Positions 51,718 through 60,985 of a stretch of DNA of 64,000 nucleotides are shown here, in pieces. Under the pieces are notes generated by a model. It was not told the DNA's origin, made no database searches, and was given only the letters and a program-made list of their open reading frames with translations. Each line of letters starts with the position of its first letter. Positions within the stretch are counted from its first letter, which is position 1. The stretch spans positions 62,001 to 126,000 of the forward strand of contig JANQNW010000010.1 of the NCBI GenBank assembly GCA_028279375.1, written 5' to 3'. A program made the position numbers and the translations under genes. This stretch comes from Phycisphaerales bacterium (GTDB lineage Bacteria > Planctomycetota > Phycisphaerae > Phycisphaerales > UBA1924).

Positions 51718-53166
51718 ATGATCATGATCACACGAACGGCGTTTCTCTGTGGGACCCTCGTCCTGCCCGGAATCGGGACTGCGCAGGCAGCGAGTCCGGC
51801 CATGGTCAGGTCGACCGTATCCAAGTTTGCGATCGTGGACGACACGCAGGGGGACTTCCTCGGCGTGCGTACGGAGCACTTCGATTCGCTCGGTCGAATT
51901 ATCCGCTGGGATGACACGACCTCGGATGGGCTTCCGGAGACGATCTGGGTCGCTCTCTACACGGGCGACTCGGTGATTCCCGAGAGCGCTGCGTACTGGT
52001 CAGAGGACGCGGCGCTTCCATACCCCGAGATATGCGTCAACGCCGAAGATGGCAGCTTTCAGGACGTGCTCTTCGTGAATCCCGGCGAGAAGCCCCGTCG
52101 GCAGCTTCGGCAATACGTCGATGACGCCGGGCGCATCCTCTATCAGGAGTACTTCGCGCCGCGATCGCAACGCATGTACAGCGAGGAGACGTACCGGTAC
52201 GACGCCGCGGGCAATGAGCTCGGGCGCACATGGCGCCGTCTCGATGGGAAAGCCCAGCGCGACACTCAGTTCCAGTTCATCACGAAGGACGAATACGGCG
52301 CGTGGACGAGTCGTCGGGTCATCATCGACGGAGTCGCTGCCCGCATCGATCAGCGCGAGATCGTCTACGGCAATGGCGAGCTGCCACTGCCGAGCATGAT
52401 ATCTGTGACGCCGACCGATCGCATTCTCCCGATCCCGATGGCGCGCGGCGTGATCGCGACTCGGGCAGCCGGTGAAAGCTCGCCATCATTCTCCGCCGCT
52501 GGCGACGTGATGTTGTTCACGCGCTACACGGAGGACTGGACTCGCCAGACACTGCAGGTCTCGCAGCGAATCGATGGCGTCTGGCGTGAGCCGGAGGCGC
52601 TGCCATTCGGAGACGATCTCTACAACGCCGCGATCAGGCCGGATGGCAAGCAGCTCATCTTCTGCAAGAGGGATGATGGACCTTCCGGGGGCCGCGTATT
52701 CGTCACATCGTCTGAGGGCGACACCTGGGCGACGCCCGTCGATCTGACACAGCGATCGGGATTCACAGGGAGCTACTTCCGTCTCCTCGACAGCGGCGCC
52801 TTGTATTTTCATCGCGACGGTGACCTCTATCGCTGCGAGATCGATGACGATGGAGCACCCGACGGCGAGATGATTCTGAATGCGCCGATCTCGACTCCGG
52901 ACGCGGTCGAGTTCGCTCCTTGGACTGACGCCACCGAGCGCGTCCTTCTCTTCACGCGTTCATTCGACGAATCGCCCTCGCGTTCCGGTGTGTTCTTCTC
53001 GAGCCGAGTCGATGACTCTTGGGGTGTCCCCATTCGACTGCCGCTCCCGTATGGTTGGAGCGCCGTGATCTCGCCAGACGGCGAAGATCTCGTCTACGTA
53101 GTCGATGATGACATCCGCCGCGTGCCGCTCGTGCTTCTTCCGGAACTCCAGTCCGCGCTTGAGTAG
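51718..53166 (+). CDS. Exported protein with PD40/TolB-like propeller repeats
   Basis: The 482-residue protein has a signal peptide (FLCGTLVLPGIGTAQA). The N-terminal half has repeated EYF/RY-type hairpins like those of RHS or YD-like sheets (YRYDAAGNELGRTWR, YVDDAGRILYQEYF). The C-terminal half has PD40-type blades: SPSFSAAGDVMLFTRY, AAIRPDGKQLIFCKRD, SAVISPDGEDLVYVVDDD. Probably a periplasmic or surface beta-propeller; function unknown. ATG 51724 is an equal start. Confidence 0.7.
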   Translation: MIMITRTAFLCGTLVLPGIGTAQAASPAMVRSTVSKFAIVDDTQGDFLGVRTEHFDSLGRIIRWDDTTSDGLPETIWVALYTGDSVIPESAAYWSEDAALPYPEICVNAEDGSFQDVLFVNPGEKPRRQLRQYVDDAGRILYQEYFAPRSQRMYSEETYRYDAAGNELGRTWRRLDGKAQRDTQFQFITKDEYGAWTSRRVIIDGVAARIDQREIVYGNGELPLPSMISVTPTDRILPIPMARGVIATRAAGESSPSFSAAGDVMLFTRYTEDWTRQTLQVSQRIDGVWREPEALPFGDDLYNAAIRPDGKQLIFCKRDDGPSGGRVFVTSSEGDTWATPVDLTQRSGFTGSYFRLLDSGALYFHRDGDLYRCEIDDDGAPDGEMILNAPISTPDAVEFAPWTDATERVLLFTRSFDESPSRSGVFFSSRVDDSWGVPIRLPLPYGWSAVISPDGEDLVYVVDDDIRRVPLVLLPELQSALE

Positions 53167-53206
53167 CACGGCGCCTCTTCGAATCTCACCACAGGAGCTG
53201 CTTTGC

Positions 53207-54016
53207 ATGCCTGAGGGGCACACCATCCATCGTCTCGCACGGGATCACACGAGAGACTTCGTCGGCCAGCGACTGCGCGTCACGTCGCCGCAGGGGCGAT
53301 TCAGCTCCGGCGCTCGACGGATCAACGGCCGGAATCTCCAGCGCGTCGAGGCGTTCGGGAAGCACCTCTTCTACGGCTTCGATGGGGAACGAATCCTGCA
53401 TGTGCATCTGGGTCTTTATGGCAAGTTCAGGCGGCATCGACTTCCGGCGCCTGATCCGCGCGGGGCGGTGCGCGTGCGGGCCGTCGGCGATGCGCTCGCG
53501 TTCGATCTGAACGGGCCCACGGCTTGCGAGGTGATGGACACAGGCGGCCGCGATCGAATCGTGGCCCGGCTCGGCCAGGATCCTCTCAGGAAGGACGCTG
53601 ATCCAGAGGCCGCACGCACGCGCATACGCAAGTCGCGCGGAGCAATTGGGCGGCTCCTGCTCGACCAGTCCGTCATCGCAGGCGTCGGGAACATCTTCCG
53701 CGCCGAGGCGATGTTCCTCACGGGCGTCCATCCGGAGCGCCGTGGCGACTCACTGAACGACGATGAGTTCGATGCGCTCTGGGATTCGCTCCTGACCATG
53801 ATGAAAGTCGGCGTGCGCTACAACAGGATCATCACGACTGACGCGAAGGCGTTCGGGAAGACGCCCAGTCGCCTGACGGGCGCTGAGCGCATGCACATCT
53901 ACGGCAAGGAGTCGTGCCCTCGTTGCGCATCCCGAATTCGCTCATGGGATCTCGGCGGCAGGACTATTCACGCGTGCCCGAAGTGCCAGCCGCTTCCGCG
54001 CGGAAGTCGCGCGTGA
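53207..54016 (+). CDS. nei: Fpg/Nei-family DNA glycosylase (endonuclease VIII-like)
   Basis: The 269-residue protein starts MPEGHTIHRLARDH; Pro1 (after Met removal) and Glu2 are the catalytic residues, and the GHTIH reading is Nei-like rather than Fpg-like. The helix-two-turn-helix is SVIAGVGNIFRAEAMF, and the C-terminal zinc finger is CPRCASRI then CPKC. It removes oxidised bases and nicks the strand, consistent with the oxidative-damage setting of this region. GGAG lies about 11 bases upstream of the ATG. Confidence 0.9.
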   Translation: MPEGHTIHRLARDHTRDFVGQRLRVTSPQGRFSSGARRINGRNLQRVEAFGKHLFYGFDGERILHVHLGLYGKFRRHRLPAPDPRGAVRVRAVGDALAFDLNGPTACEVMDTGGRDRIVARLGQDPLRKDADPEAARTRIRKSRGAIGRLLLDQSVIAGVGNIFRAEAMFLTGVHPERRGDSLNDDEFDALWDSLLTMMKVGVRYNRIITTDAKAFGKTPSRLTGAERMHIYGKESCPRCASRIRSWDLGGRTIHACPKCQPLPRGSRA

Positions 54017-54195
54017 AAGAAGGGCCCGTCGCGTGGTCTCCTGCGCCGGATCAGTTTCCCTGATGAGCGCTTGAGTCTCGAGGCGTCCGCACACGCCAGA
54101 TTGCGCGTTACGATGGACCCGCGCTCCGACGTTCGATCATCGTTGGACGCCGTTGATATCCCCTGCCGCTGAGCATCGAATCTGGGAGCTGTTTG

Positions 54196-55878
54196 ATGAA
54201 CGCCATTCGGGAGTTTCTCGAAGCCCAGCCGGTCATCGTCGTGCTGCTCGTGCTTGCACTCGGCGCAGGCATCGGGCGCATTCGGATCCTTGGCTTCCAA
54301 CTCGGTTCGGTGACCGGCGTTCTGTTTATCGCGCTGGTATTCGGCCACTTTGGGTTTACTGGGGATCAGCTTCTCCAGACACTCGGCTTCGCGCTCTTCA
54401 TGTATGTCGTGGGCTTCGAGGCGGGGCCTCGCGTGTTCACCGTGCTTCGACAGGATGGGCTGAAGTATGTGCTGCTCTCGCTGCTCATCGCGGCCGCGGG
54501 ATTCATCACCGCGCTCTTTCTTGGCAAGGTGATCTCTCTTCCGCCGGGAGCCGTCGCCGGCGCCCTGGCCGGAGGCATGACAACGACGCCCACGCTCGCG
54601 GCCGCGCAGGATGCAGTTCAGGGAGGTCAGGCCACCATCCCAGAGGGGCTGTCTGCAGATGAGATCGTCGCCAATATTACGGCGGGCTACGCCATCACCT
54701 ATCTCGTCGGACTCGTTGGGCTCATCCTGATCATCAAGTTGCTTCCGCGAGCCCTCTCGATGGACTTGGCGGCGGCCGCGAGCGAGATCAGCGAGGAGTC
54801 AGGGAAGAGTCCAGGCGCCGCCAAGCCGAATGTGGGCATGCGCGCCTTCCGTCTGAGCGAAGACTCGATCTTCGTCGGCAAGACGCTGCGCGAGGGCGAG
54901 AAGTTGGTGCCCGACGACGCGACCCTCGTCAGGCTGCGACGGAATGGCGAGTTCCTCGACCCTCAGGACCGAAACCGCGTAATCGAGAGCGACGACTGTG
55001 TCACGATCGTCGGACTTCTGCCTCGCCTCCAGGCGATGGGCGATGACATCGGCGTCGAGCTCGCCGATCCGGAGATGCTCGATGTTCAGGCGGAGAGCGC
55101 GCTGATCGTGCTCCTCCGGAAAGACGCCGCGAACAAGTCGATCAACGAGCTCGGCATCGCGACGGACTACGGCTGCCTTCCGACGAGAGTCCGGAGATCC
55201 GGGATCGATCTCGAGCCGGGGCCCGACCTGAAGCTCCGCTATGGAGACGTTCTTTCGGTCACGGCGCCAGAGCCGTTCCTCGTTCGCCTGGGGCATCGAC
55301 TCGGCCATCTCGAGCGGGATATCGCAGAGACTGACCTCTTCGTGCTGCTGCTCGGCGCAGCGCTGGGCGTCGCCATCGGCGCCATCAGCATCACAGTCGG
55401 CGGCGTGCCTCTGAGCCTGGGCCTGTCCGGTGGCGTGCTCCTCACGGGGATTCTCTTCGGTTTCCTCCGGTCCGTCCGGCCTGCATTCGGGCGCGTGCCA
55501 TCAGGAGCGCGCTGGTTCATCATGGAGATGGGTTTGTTGCTCTTCATGGCCGGCGTCGGCCTGGCCGCCGGGGAGTCGATCATCCAGACGCTGCGCGAGG
55601 CAGGAGCGCCCCTGTTGCTGGTCGGGACCGCGATCACGGTTGTCCCCGTCATCGTCGGCGTTCTCGCCGGACGGCTGCTCTTCCGGATGAATCTCGCGCT
55701 GCTGTTCGGCGGCATCACCGGCGCTATGACCAGCACGGCCGCGATGCGAATCGTCTGCGACGAAGCGAAGAGCACGGCGCCCGCGCTGGGCTACACCGGC
55801 GCCTACGCGCTCGCGAACATCATTCTCGCGCTCGCCGGATTCCTGATCATCCGTTTCGAGCTGATGGGGTTCGCCTAG
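54196..55878 (+). CDS. AspT/YidE-family transporter
   Basis: The 560-residue membrane protein has two homologous helical blocks (1-165 and 385-560), each with a GxxxG-rich core, split by TrkA_C (RCK-C) domains. The central part (about 205-375) has VTIVGLLPRLQAMGDDIGVE and LSVTAPEPFLVRLGH. Signatures are GGMTTTPTLAAAQDA and GGITGAMTSTAAMRIVCDE. The aspartate:alanine exchanger family includes dicarboxylate antiporters; the substrate here is not known. ATG 54196 is eight bases after GGAG; TTG 54193 is in frame. Confidence 0.88.
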   Translation: MNAIREFLEAQPVIVVLLVLALGAGIGRIRILGFQLGSVTGVLFIALVFGHFGFTGDQLLQTLGFALFMYVVGFEAGPRVFTVLRQDGLKYVLLSLLIAAAGFITALFLGKVISLPPGAVAGALAGGMTTTPTLAAAQDAVQGGQATIPEGLSADEIVANITAGYAITYLVGLVGLILIIKLLPRALSMDLAAAASEISEESGKSPGAAKPNVGMRAFRLSEDSIFVGKTLREGEKLVPDDATLVRLRRNGEFLDPQDRNRVIESDDCVTIVGLLPRLQAMGDDIGVELADPEMLDVQAESALIVLLRKDAANKSINELGIATDYGCLPTRVRRSGIDLEPGPDLKLRYGDVLSVTAPEPFLVRLGHRLGHLERDIAETDLFVLLLGAALGVAIGAISITVGGVPLSLGLSGGVLLTGILFGFLRSVRPAFGRVPSGARWFIMEMGLLLFMAGVGLAAGESIIQTLREAGAPLLLVGTAITVVPVIVGVLAGRLLFRMNLALLFGGITGAMTSTAAMRIVCDEAKSTAPALGYTGAYALANIILALAGFLIIRFELMGFA

Positions 55879-57176
55879 TTCACCTGGATGGTCGTGACAG
55901 GCTCAGAGCTCGATTCGGGCGCCTTGACTGAGAGTTGCCAGACGTCGTAAAGGGCGTTGAAACCCGCTTTCGATTCAAGATCCCGGTCGTCGATGTAGAA
56001 CCAGAGACCCCGGTAGCGCACCTGATGGAAGGCGCTGCCGGGTGGCGTTCGGCTGAATCGGATGGCGATGTTCGTCGAGTAGTCCTGGACCTCGCCCCTC
56101 TCTACAGCCTCCCGAAACGACCGGAGATCGGTTGCTCGGCCTTCGGCCTCATCCTCGGCGGGCACCTGCACGCCATAGGAGTAGAAGTTGAGGACGTCGT
56201 ACAGCGATCGCATACGCACTTTCAGCGTCGGACGAGGATCGTCAGGTCGATCCTCGAGATCCTGCCCCGACGCCACGCGCGCCGGCTCCATCAACCAGAT
56301 CCGTTTCTGAACATCCGATTGGATATTGAGTAATTCGATTAGTCGAACGCCTTCCGGGGACTCGCGGACTTCGGGGTCCAGCCAGACTGCGGGCGCCATC
56401 TCATGCGTTGTGAAGTAGAACGTCTTGCCGCCGTCGTAGCTCTTCCAGCGGCGCTCACCGGTTGAGAGCGTGGTGATCCACATCTGCGGAGAAATCTCTT
56501 CAGCGGGATACGCGTAGTCGTTGTACGGATCATTCCATCGGAATCGATGGATGATGACATCGCCGCTCCGATGGAGCTCTTCGAGAAGGTCGATCATCTC
56601 GCGCCATTCAGGCGACCCCGGACGAAATCGATCGTAGCGCAGGTTCGGGCCGCGCAGGTTGTTGACGCCCTCTGCGAGCATGTCGAATGTCGAGTTCACG
56701 TCGTACCCGGCGGAGATCAGGTCGGCGATCGTGGAGACCCGGAGCGGCTCATGGAGCTGCTTCGCGATGTCCTCGCCCTGTCTCGGTGTAATGGTGACCG
56801 TGGGTGAGTCAGAGAAGCTCAAGCTCCCGTCCACACTCGAACTCAGGGTGTTGCCATCTCCGATGTCGACGATCGACGAGCCCACGGCGAGTGACGTCGT
56901 CGTCGAGAGATTCGTGCTGATGCTCGAGACGTTCAGAAACTGCGGCGCTTCGAGATAACGCCTGCGCACGATGTTCAGGAGCAACTCCTCCTTCAGCACC
57001 TGGCTGACGGCCTTGTTGTACTCAACGTGCGAGTTGACCACGAGCTCCGGTCCCCGCGTCTTCGCGCAGCCCGTGACGACGACCATGAGAAGCATCGCGA
57101 TGCTCGCGACGATCCCAGCGAATCGCGAGCACGCCGTCGGATCAATCTTGCTGCAACGGTGCATTTTGATTCTCAT
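55875..57176 (-). CDS. Large lipoprotein of unknown function
   Basis: The 433-residue protein has a lipobox (VVVTGCAK) after a hydrophobic signal. I do not recognise a domain. The body starts with VNSHVEYNKAVSQVLKEELL, a Ser/Thr-rich strand region (TNLSTTTSLAVGSSI), then mixed sheet and helix with YDVLNFYSYGVQVPAE and FHQVRYRGLWFYIDDRD near the end. The last motif recurs in hypothetical lipoproteins of several phyla. It overlaps the convergent AspT-type gene by four bases. Confidence 0.75.
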   Translation of the reverse strand: MRIKMHRCSKIDPTACSRFAGIVASIAMLLMVVVTGCAKTRGPELVVNSHVEYNKAVSQVLKEELLLNIVRRRYLEAPQFLNVSSISTNLSTTTSLAVGSSIVDIGDGNTLSSSVDGSLSFSDSPTVTITPRQGEDIAKQLHEPLRVSTIADLISAGYDVNSTFDMLAEGVNNLRGPNLRYDRFRPGSPEWREMIDLLEELHRSGDVIIHRFRWNDPYNDYAYPAEEISPQMWITTLSTGERRWKSYDGGKTFYFTTHEMAPAVWLDPEVRESPEGVRLIELLNIQSDVQKRIWLMEPARVASGQDLEDRPDDPRPTLKVRMRSLYDVLNFYSYGVQVPAEDEAEGRATDLRSFREAVERGEVQDYSTNIAIRFSRTPPGSAFHQVRYRGLWFYIDDRDLESKAGFNALYDVWQLSVKAPESSSEPVTTIQVN

Positions 57177-57385
57177 CGTTCAAATCCCGAGTCGCGTATC
57201 GCCGTATGGTGCTCGATCTGATGCCCCTGTCTGGATCGCCTTTCCGACGCCGAGAGACGAGGGCGGGTCATGAAGGCAGTATGCCAGATGTGGCCCGCGT
57301 TATCATGAACTCGGAAGACGCGCCATATCGGCGCGACCGCTGCGGCGCAGCGATCGGTAATCTCCTCGAACGGGTAGATACTCGA

Positions 57386-57775
57386 ATGAGAACACTTGAG
57401 AGTCTGACGAGGTTGATGTGCATCCTGCTGCTGGCGGCGTCGGCCGGTTGTGCGATTCCCGCGTCCGGCACGATCGATGCGCGAGCCGGGAGTTCTCAGA
57501 CCATTCGCGTGGACAGCCAGGTCGTCGTGCGCCTGCCCGCGACCATGACGGCGCAGGAATGGCGCCTCACGAAATTCGACTCGCTCAAACTGCCCATCAC
57601 CGTTCGTCCGCGGCTTGAACCGATCGAAGGATCAGATGCGCAGGAGTGGGTGGCGCGTTTTGTCGCACGACGCCCCGGCACGGCCGAGATCATCTTCACG
57701 CGCAGCGCGATGGCCCAGGGCGGCGAGGGGTTTATCGGTGAGCGGCGGCGATACGTGTTTCACATCCGCAAGTAG
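57386..57775 (+). CDS. Small lipoprotein, chagasin/I42-like fold
   Basis: The 129-residue protein has a lipoprotein signal ending ASAGC and then a single beta domain. VDSQVVVRLPATMTAQEWRL, then WVARFVARRPGTAEIIFTR and RRYVFHIRK, recall the I42 (chagasin/ICP) inhibitors of cysteine peptidases, where TxxxW and PGxxxI loops contact the enzyme. The match is weak and is my inference. ATG 57386 gives a clean signal; longer in-frame readings do not. Confidence 0.6.
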   Translation: MRTLESLTRLMCILLLAASAGCAIPASGTIDARAGSSQTIRVDSQVVVRLPATMTAQEWRLTKFDSLKLPITVRPRLEPIEGSDAQEWVARFVARRPGTAEIIFTRSAMAQGGEGFIGERRRYVFHIRK

Positions 57776-57854
57776 CCGCGGGTTGTGAGCCCACCGATGA
57801 ATCCATGGCCATGACGAGGCCGAATCGAGTTGGTCCGAACTGGGGGAATTCACC

Positions 57855-58448
57855 TTGAACTCGAAACCGAGAACCAGGCGTCGGTGGAAGGTCGCAGTTC
57901 CGTCAATGGCGCTGGTCGTCTTCGCAGCGGTGGCCGTATCGCTGCGCGGCTGCGCGACGACCCATGAGAATCGCAATCCGACCGGCGAGGCTTTCCCGGA
58001 AGTCGTCGGACAATCCCTCGAGAAGGAGCGGACGGAGCTTCCGGCGGCGTTGTCAGGGCGACCGGCGGTTGTTCTTGTCGGTTACAAGCAGGCGACGCAG
58101 TTCGACATCGATCGCTGGTTCATGGGCCTGATTCAGGCGGAGGTCGACGCTCAGATCGTCGAAGTCCCGACGATTCCGGGGCTCATGCCAACGCTCGCGT
58201 CCAGCTGGATCGACGACGGCATGCGGTCGGGCATCCCCGAAGAGGACTGGGGCTCGGTGGTCACGCTCTATGGCGCGGGCGCCACGCCGATCGCGCGACT
58301 GACCGGCACGGAAAACGGCAGGCTCGCTCGCGTGATCGTCCTCGACGCCGAGGGCGCGATCGTGTGGTTTGACGACAAGGGATACTCGGCGAGGAAGGCG
58401 ATGGAGGTCGCGGCCGTCGTTCGACGACTGAATGACGCCAGCCGATAG
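57855..58448 (+). CDS. Membrane-anchored thioredoxin-like protein
   Basis: The 197-residue protein has a basic N-terminus, one hydrophobic segment (VAVPSMALVVFAAVAVSL) and then a thioredoxin-like fold without the CxxC: AVVLVGYKQATQFDIDRWF, VPTIPGLMP, and RVIVLDAEGAIVWFDDKGYS. It resembles ATP10/SCO-type assembly factors only loosely. The start is TTG 57855 behind GGGGGAA; ATG 57906 would remove the basic part. Function not known. Confidence 0.62.
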   Translation: MNSKPRTRRRWKVAVPSMALVVFAAVAVSLRGCATTHENRNPTGEAFPEVVGQSLEKERTELPAALSGRPAVVLVGYKQATQFDIDRWFMGLIQAEVDAQIVEVPTIPGLMPTLASSWIDDGMRSGIPEEDWGSVVTLYGAGATPIARLTGTENGRLARVIVLDAEGAIVWFDDKGYSARKAMEVAAVVRRLNDASR

Positions 58449-58457
58449 GGGGCCGAG

Positions 58458-58589
58458 GGCAAGGCGATCGGGATCCGCGCTGAGCAGCTCCGGGAGGGCC
58501 TTTATCGCGACGTCACGATCCAGATTCGTGTCGCGGCCGAGATAGACAACCCCCATGCCGCCTCGTCCGATCTCACGAACGATCTCGTC
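58458..58589 (-). pseudogene. Remnant of a PASTA/Pkn-type Ser/Thr protein kinase (N-lobe only)
   Basis: The minus strand encodes about 44 residues of a bacterial Ser/Thr kinase N-lobe: DEIVREIGRGGMGVVYLGRD, then TNLDRDVAIKALPELLSADP and DRLA. The glycine loop and the VAIK lysine (codon at 58502-58500) are intact. The match stops before the alphaC helix, where it meets the 3' end of the thioredoxin-like gene. No catalytic loop or C-lobe follows, and no start codon with a ribosome site precedes it, so this is gene debris left by a deletion. Confidence 0.8.
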
Positions 58590-58802
58590 GGCGCCGACGC
58601 TTGAAACTGATGGATCGAGCGCCGAAATAGTGCATTCAACGGCAGGTTGAGCCGCAGGACCCCGGATTCCGCGAATTCCCGCCCGCGTGAATCCGCGAGT
58701 GATCCACGGCGAAATCCACCGGACGAAAAGCGCCCACGAAGATCCGGTATCTTCGAGTCGGAGGGCGATCCACTGATGGCATCACCTGCGGGGAGACCCA
58801 GG

Positions 58803-59744
58803 ATGGGACAGATGGGAATGGAGAGCCGAGCTGAGCCAGCGACGGCTGTTCCCGGGTCGTGGCACAACCTCGACCATCGGAAAATCCGCATCCGCGACTG
58901 TCTCCCCGTCGTCAGCATCCATCTCATGTGCCTTGGCGTCATCTGGACCGGCTGGAGCTGGGCGGCCGTCGGCGTGGCCGTCGCGATGTACTGGATCCGC
59001 ATGTTCGTCATCACGGCGTTCTATCACCGCTATTTCTCCCATCGCACATTCAAGACCTCGCGTGCGGCGCAGTTCATCTTCGCGCTCGTGGGAACGATGT
59101 CGGCGCAGCGCGGACCCCTGTGGTGGGCCGCCCACCATCGGGAGCATCATCGTCATTCCGACGATCACCCGGATCCGCACTCGCCGCGATGGCGGGGCGT
59201 GCTTTGGAGTCACACCGGCTGGTTCCTGACCGAGAAGGGTCGCGCAACGAACTGGAAGGCGATTCCCGATTGGCGGAAGTATCCCGAACTCATGTGGCTG
59301 GAACGCTGGCACCTCATCGGACCGGCGCTGCTGGTCGGACTGATGGCGCTGCTCGGCGTGGCGCTGCAGGCATGGGCGCCGGCGCTTGGTACAGGCCCCG
59401 GCCAGATGATCGTCTGGGGATTTGCCATCTCGACGACCGTGCTCTATCACGCGACATTCACGATCAACTCGCTGGCGCACACGTTCGGCTCTCAGAGATT
59501 CAAGACGGACGATGACAGCCGCAACAACTGGTTCCTTGCGCTGATCACGCTCGGTGAGGGGTGGCACAATAATCACCATCATCATCCGGGAACCGTGCGC
59601 CAGGGTTTCTACTGGTGGGAGTTCGATCCCGCATACTGGGTGCTTTGCGCACTCTCCTGGACGGGTCTCGTCTGGGACCTCCGTCCGGTGCCGGAGTCCG
59701 TCTATCGAAAGGCGGAAGCGCAGCGCCGGAGCGCTGACGAATGA
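58803..59744 (+). CDS. Membrane fatty-acid (acyl-CoA/acyl-lipid) desaturase
   Basis: The 313-residue enzyme has the three histidine boxes of delta-9-type desaturases: HRYFSH, HREHHRHSD and HNNHHHHPG, with an extra His near HATFTINSLAH. Four membrane helices flank them. It introduces a double bond into membrane fatty acids. ATG 58803 is seven bases after GGGGAG; ATG 58776 is an in-frame alternative. It opens the lipid cluster and its stop overlaps the next start (ATGA). Confidence 0.9.
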   Translation: MGQMGMESRAEPATAVPGSWHNLDHRKIRIRDCLPVVSIHLMCLGVIWTGWSWAAVGVAVAMYWIRMFVITAFYHRYFSHRTFKTSRAAQFIFALVGTMSAQRGPLWWAAHHREHHRHSDDHPDPHSPRWRGVLWSHTGWFLTEKGRATNWKAIPDWRKYPELMWLERWHLIGPALLVGLMALLGVALQAWAPALGTGPGQMIVWGFAISTTVLYHATFTINSLAHTFGSQRFKTDDDSRNNWFLALITLGEGWHNNHHHHPGTVRQGFYWWEFDPAYWVLCALSWTGLVWDLRPVPESVYRKAEAQRRSADE

Positions 59745-60985
59745 GAATCGCCATCGTCGGCGCCGGCGTCAGTGGCCTGGTGTGCGCGTATCTGCTCGCA
59801 GCCGCGCACGATGTCACGCTCTTCGAGAAGCAGACGCGTCTGGGAGGCCACACCAACACCGTCGAGGTGCGCCGTGAAGGGCGTTCGATTCACGTTGACA
59901 CCGGCTTCATCGTATTCAACGAGCGCAACTACCCAAACTTCAGCAGGCTGATTGACCGGCTCGGTGTCTCATCTCAGCCGACCACGATGTCATTCAGCGT
60001 GCGCGATGAATCGACCGGATTCGAGTATGGCGGCGCTTCACTTGCGGGCGTCGTCGGGCCGGTGTCCAACCTTCTCCGACCGCGCTGGTGGCGCGTCGTG
60101 CGCGGCGTGATGCGCCTCGGCCGTGACGGCAAGCGCCTCCTCGCCAACGCCGGTGAAACCACGACGATAAGAGATCTCTACGAGTCCGGCGCTTTCTCTC
60201 GTGGTCTGCTTGACGATTACCTCGTGCCGATGGCGTCGGCGATCTGGTCGGCGCCGCAAAGCACGCTGATGGAGTTCCCAGCGCGATTCCTCCTCCGCTT
60301 CTTCGACAACCACGGCATGCTCGATCTCCGGGAACGCCCCCAGTGGCGGACGATCTCCGGGGGCTCCAGCGCGTACATCGACGCAATGCGCGAGGTCATC
60401 GACTCATGTGCTCGGACGCAGTCAGGCGTGACGAGGATCGCACGGTCGCCAGGCGGTGTCGAAATCACATCGATCTCCGGCGTCGACACATTCGATCACG
60501 TGATCCTGGCGTGTCACTCTGACGAGGCGCTCGCGGCAATCGCGGATGCCAGCGAGGATGAAATGGCCATCCTCGGGGCCATGCCGTACCAGGAGAATGA
60601 CACACTCCTCCATACCGACGCGAGTTTGCTTCCGAAGCGCAAGCGATGCTGGGCAGGATGGAACTACCGGCTCGCCGACGACCCGAATCGGCCTGTGGCA
60701 GTGACGTACAACATGTCGATCCTGCAGCGCTTGGAGACGACTTCGCCGCTCTGCGTCACGCTCAATGACGCAGAGGTCGTCGATCCATCGAAGGTGATCG
60801 ATCGCTACACGTACCACCACCCGGTGTACACGCTCGAGGGCGATCGCGCCCGCACGCGCTGGGGTGAGATCAGCAATCTCGATCGCCGGACGCACTTTTG
60901 CGGGGCCTACTGGGGCAACGGATTCCATGAGGACGGCGTCGTCAGCGCCCTTCGCGTGTGCGAAGAGTTTGGGGCGAAGCTGTGA
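59741..60985 (+). CDS. FAD-dependent amine-oxidase-like oxidoreductase
   Basis: The 414-residue protein has the N-terminal FAD loop MRIAIVGAGVSGLVCAYLL, the LFEKQTRLGGHTNTVEV second motif and the C-terminal RTHFCGAYWGNGFHEDG. It belongs to the flavin oxidoreductases always found with DUF1365 and CFA-synthase-like genes. The acceptor lipid is unknown. ATGA start and GTGA end overlaps couple it to its neighbours. Confidence 0.88.
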   Translation: MRIAIVGAGVSGLVCAYLLAAAHDVTLFEKQTRLGGHTNTVEVRREGRSIHVDTGFIVFNERNYPNFSRLIDRLGVSSQPTTMSFSVRDESTGFEYGGASLAGVVGPVSNLLRPRWWRVVRGVMRLGRDGKRLLANAGETTTIRDLYESGAFSRGLLDDYLVPMASAIWSAPQSTLMEFPARFLLRFFDNHGMLDLRERPQWRTISGGSSAYIDAMREVIDSCARTQSGVTRIARSPGGVEITSISGVDTFDHVILACHSDEALAAIADASEDEMAILGAMPYQENDTLLHTDASLLPKRKRCWAGWNYRLADDPNRPVAVTYNMSILQRLETTSPLCVTLNDAEVVDPSKVIDRYTYHHPVYTLEGDRARTRWGEISNLDRRTHFCGAYWGNGFHEDGVVSALRVCEEFGAKL

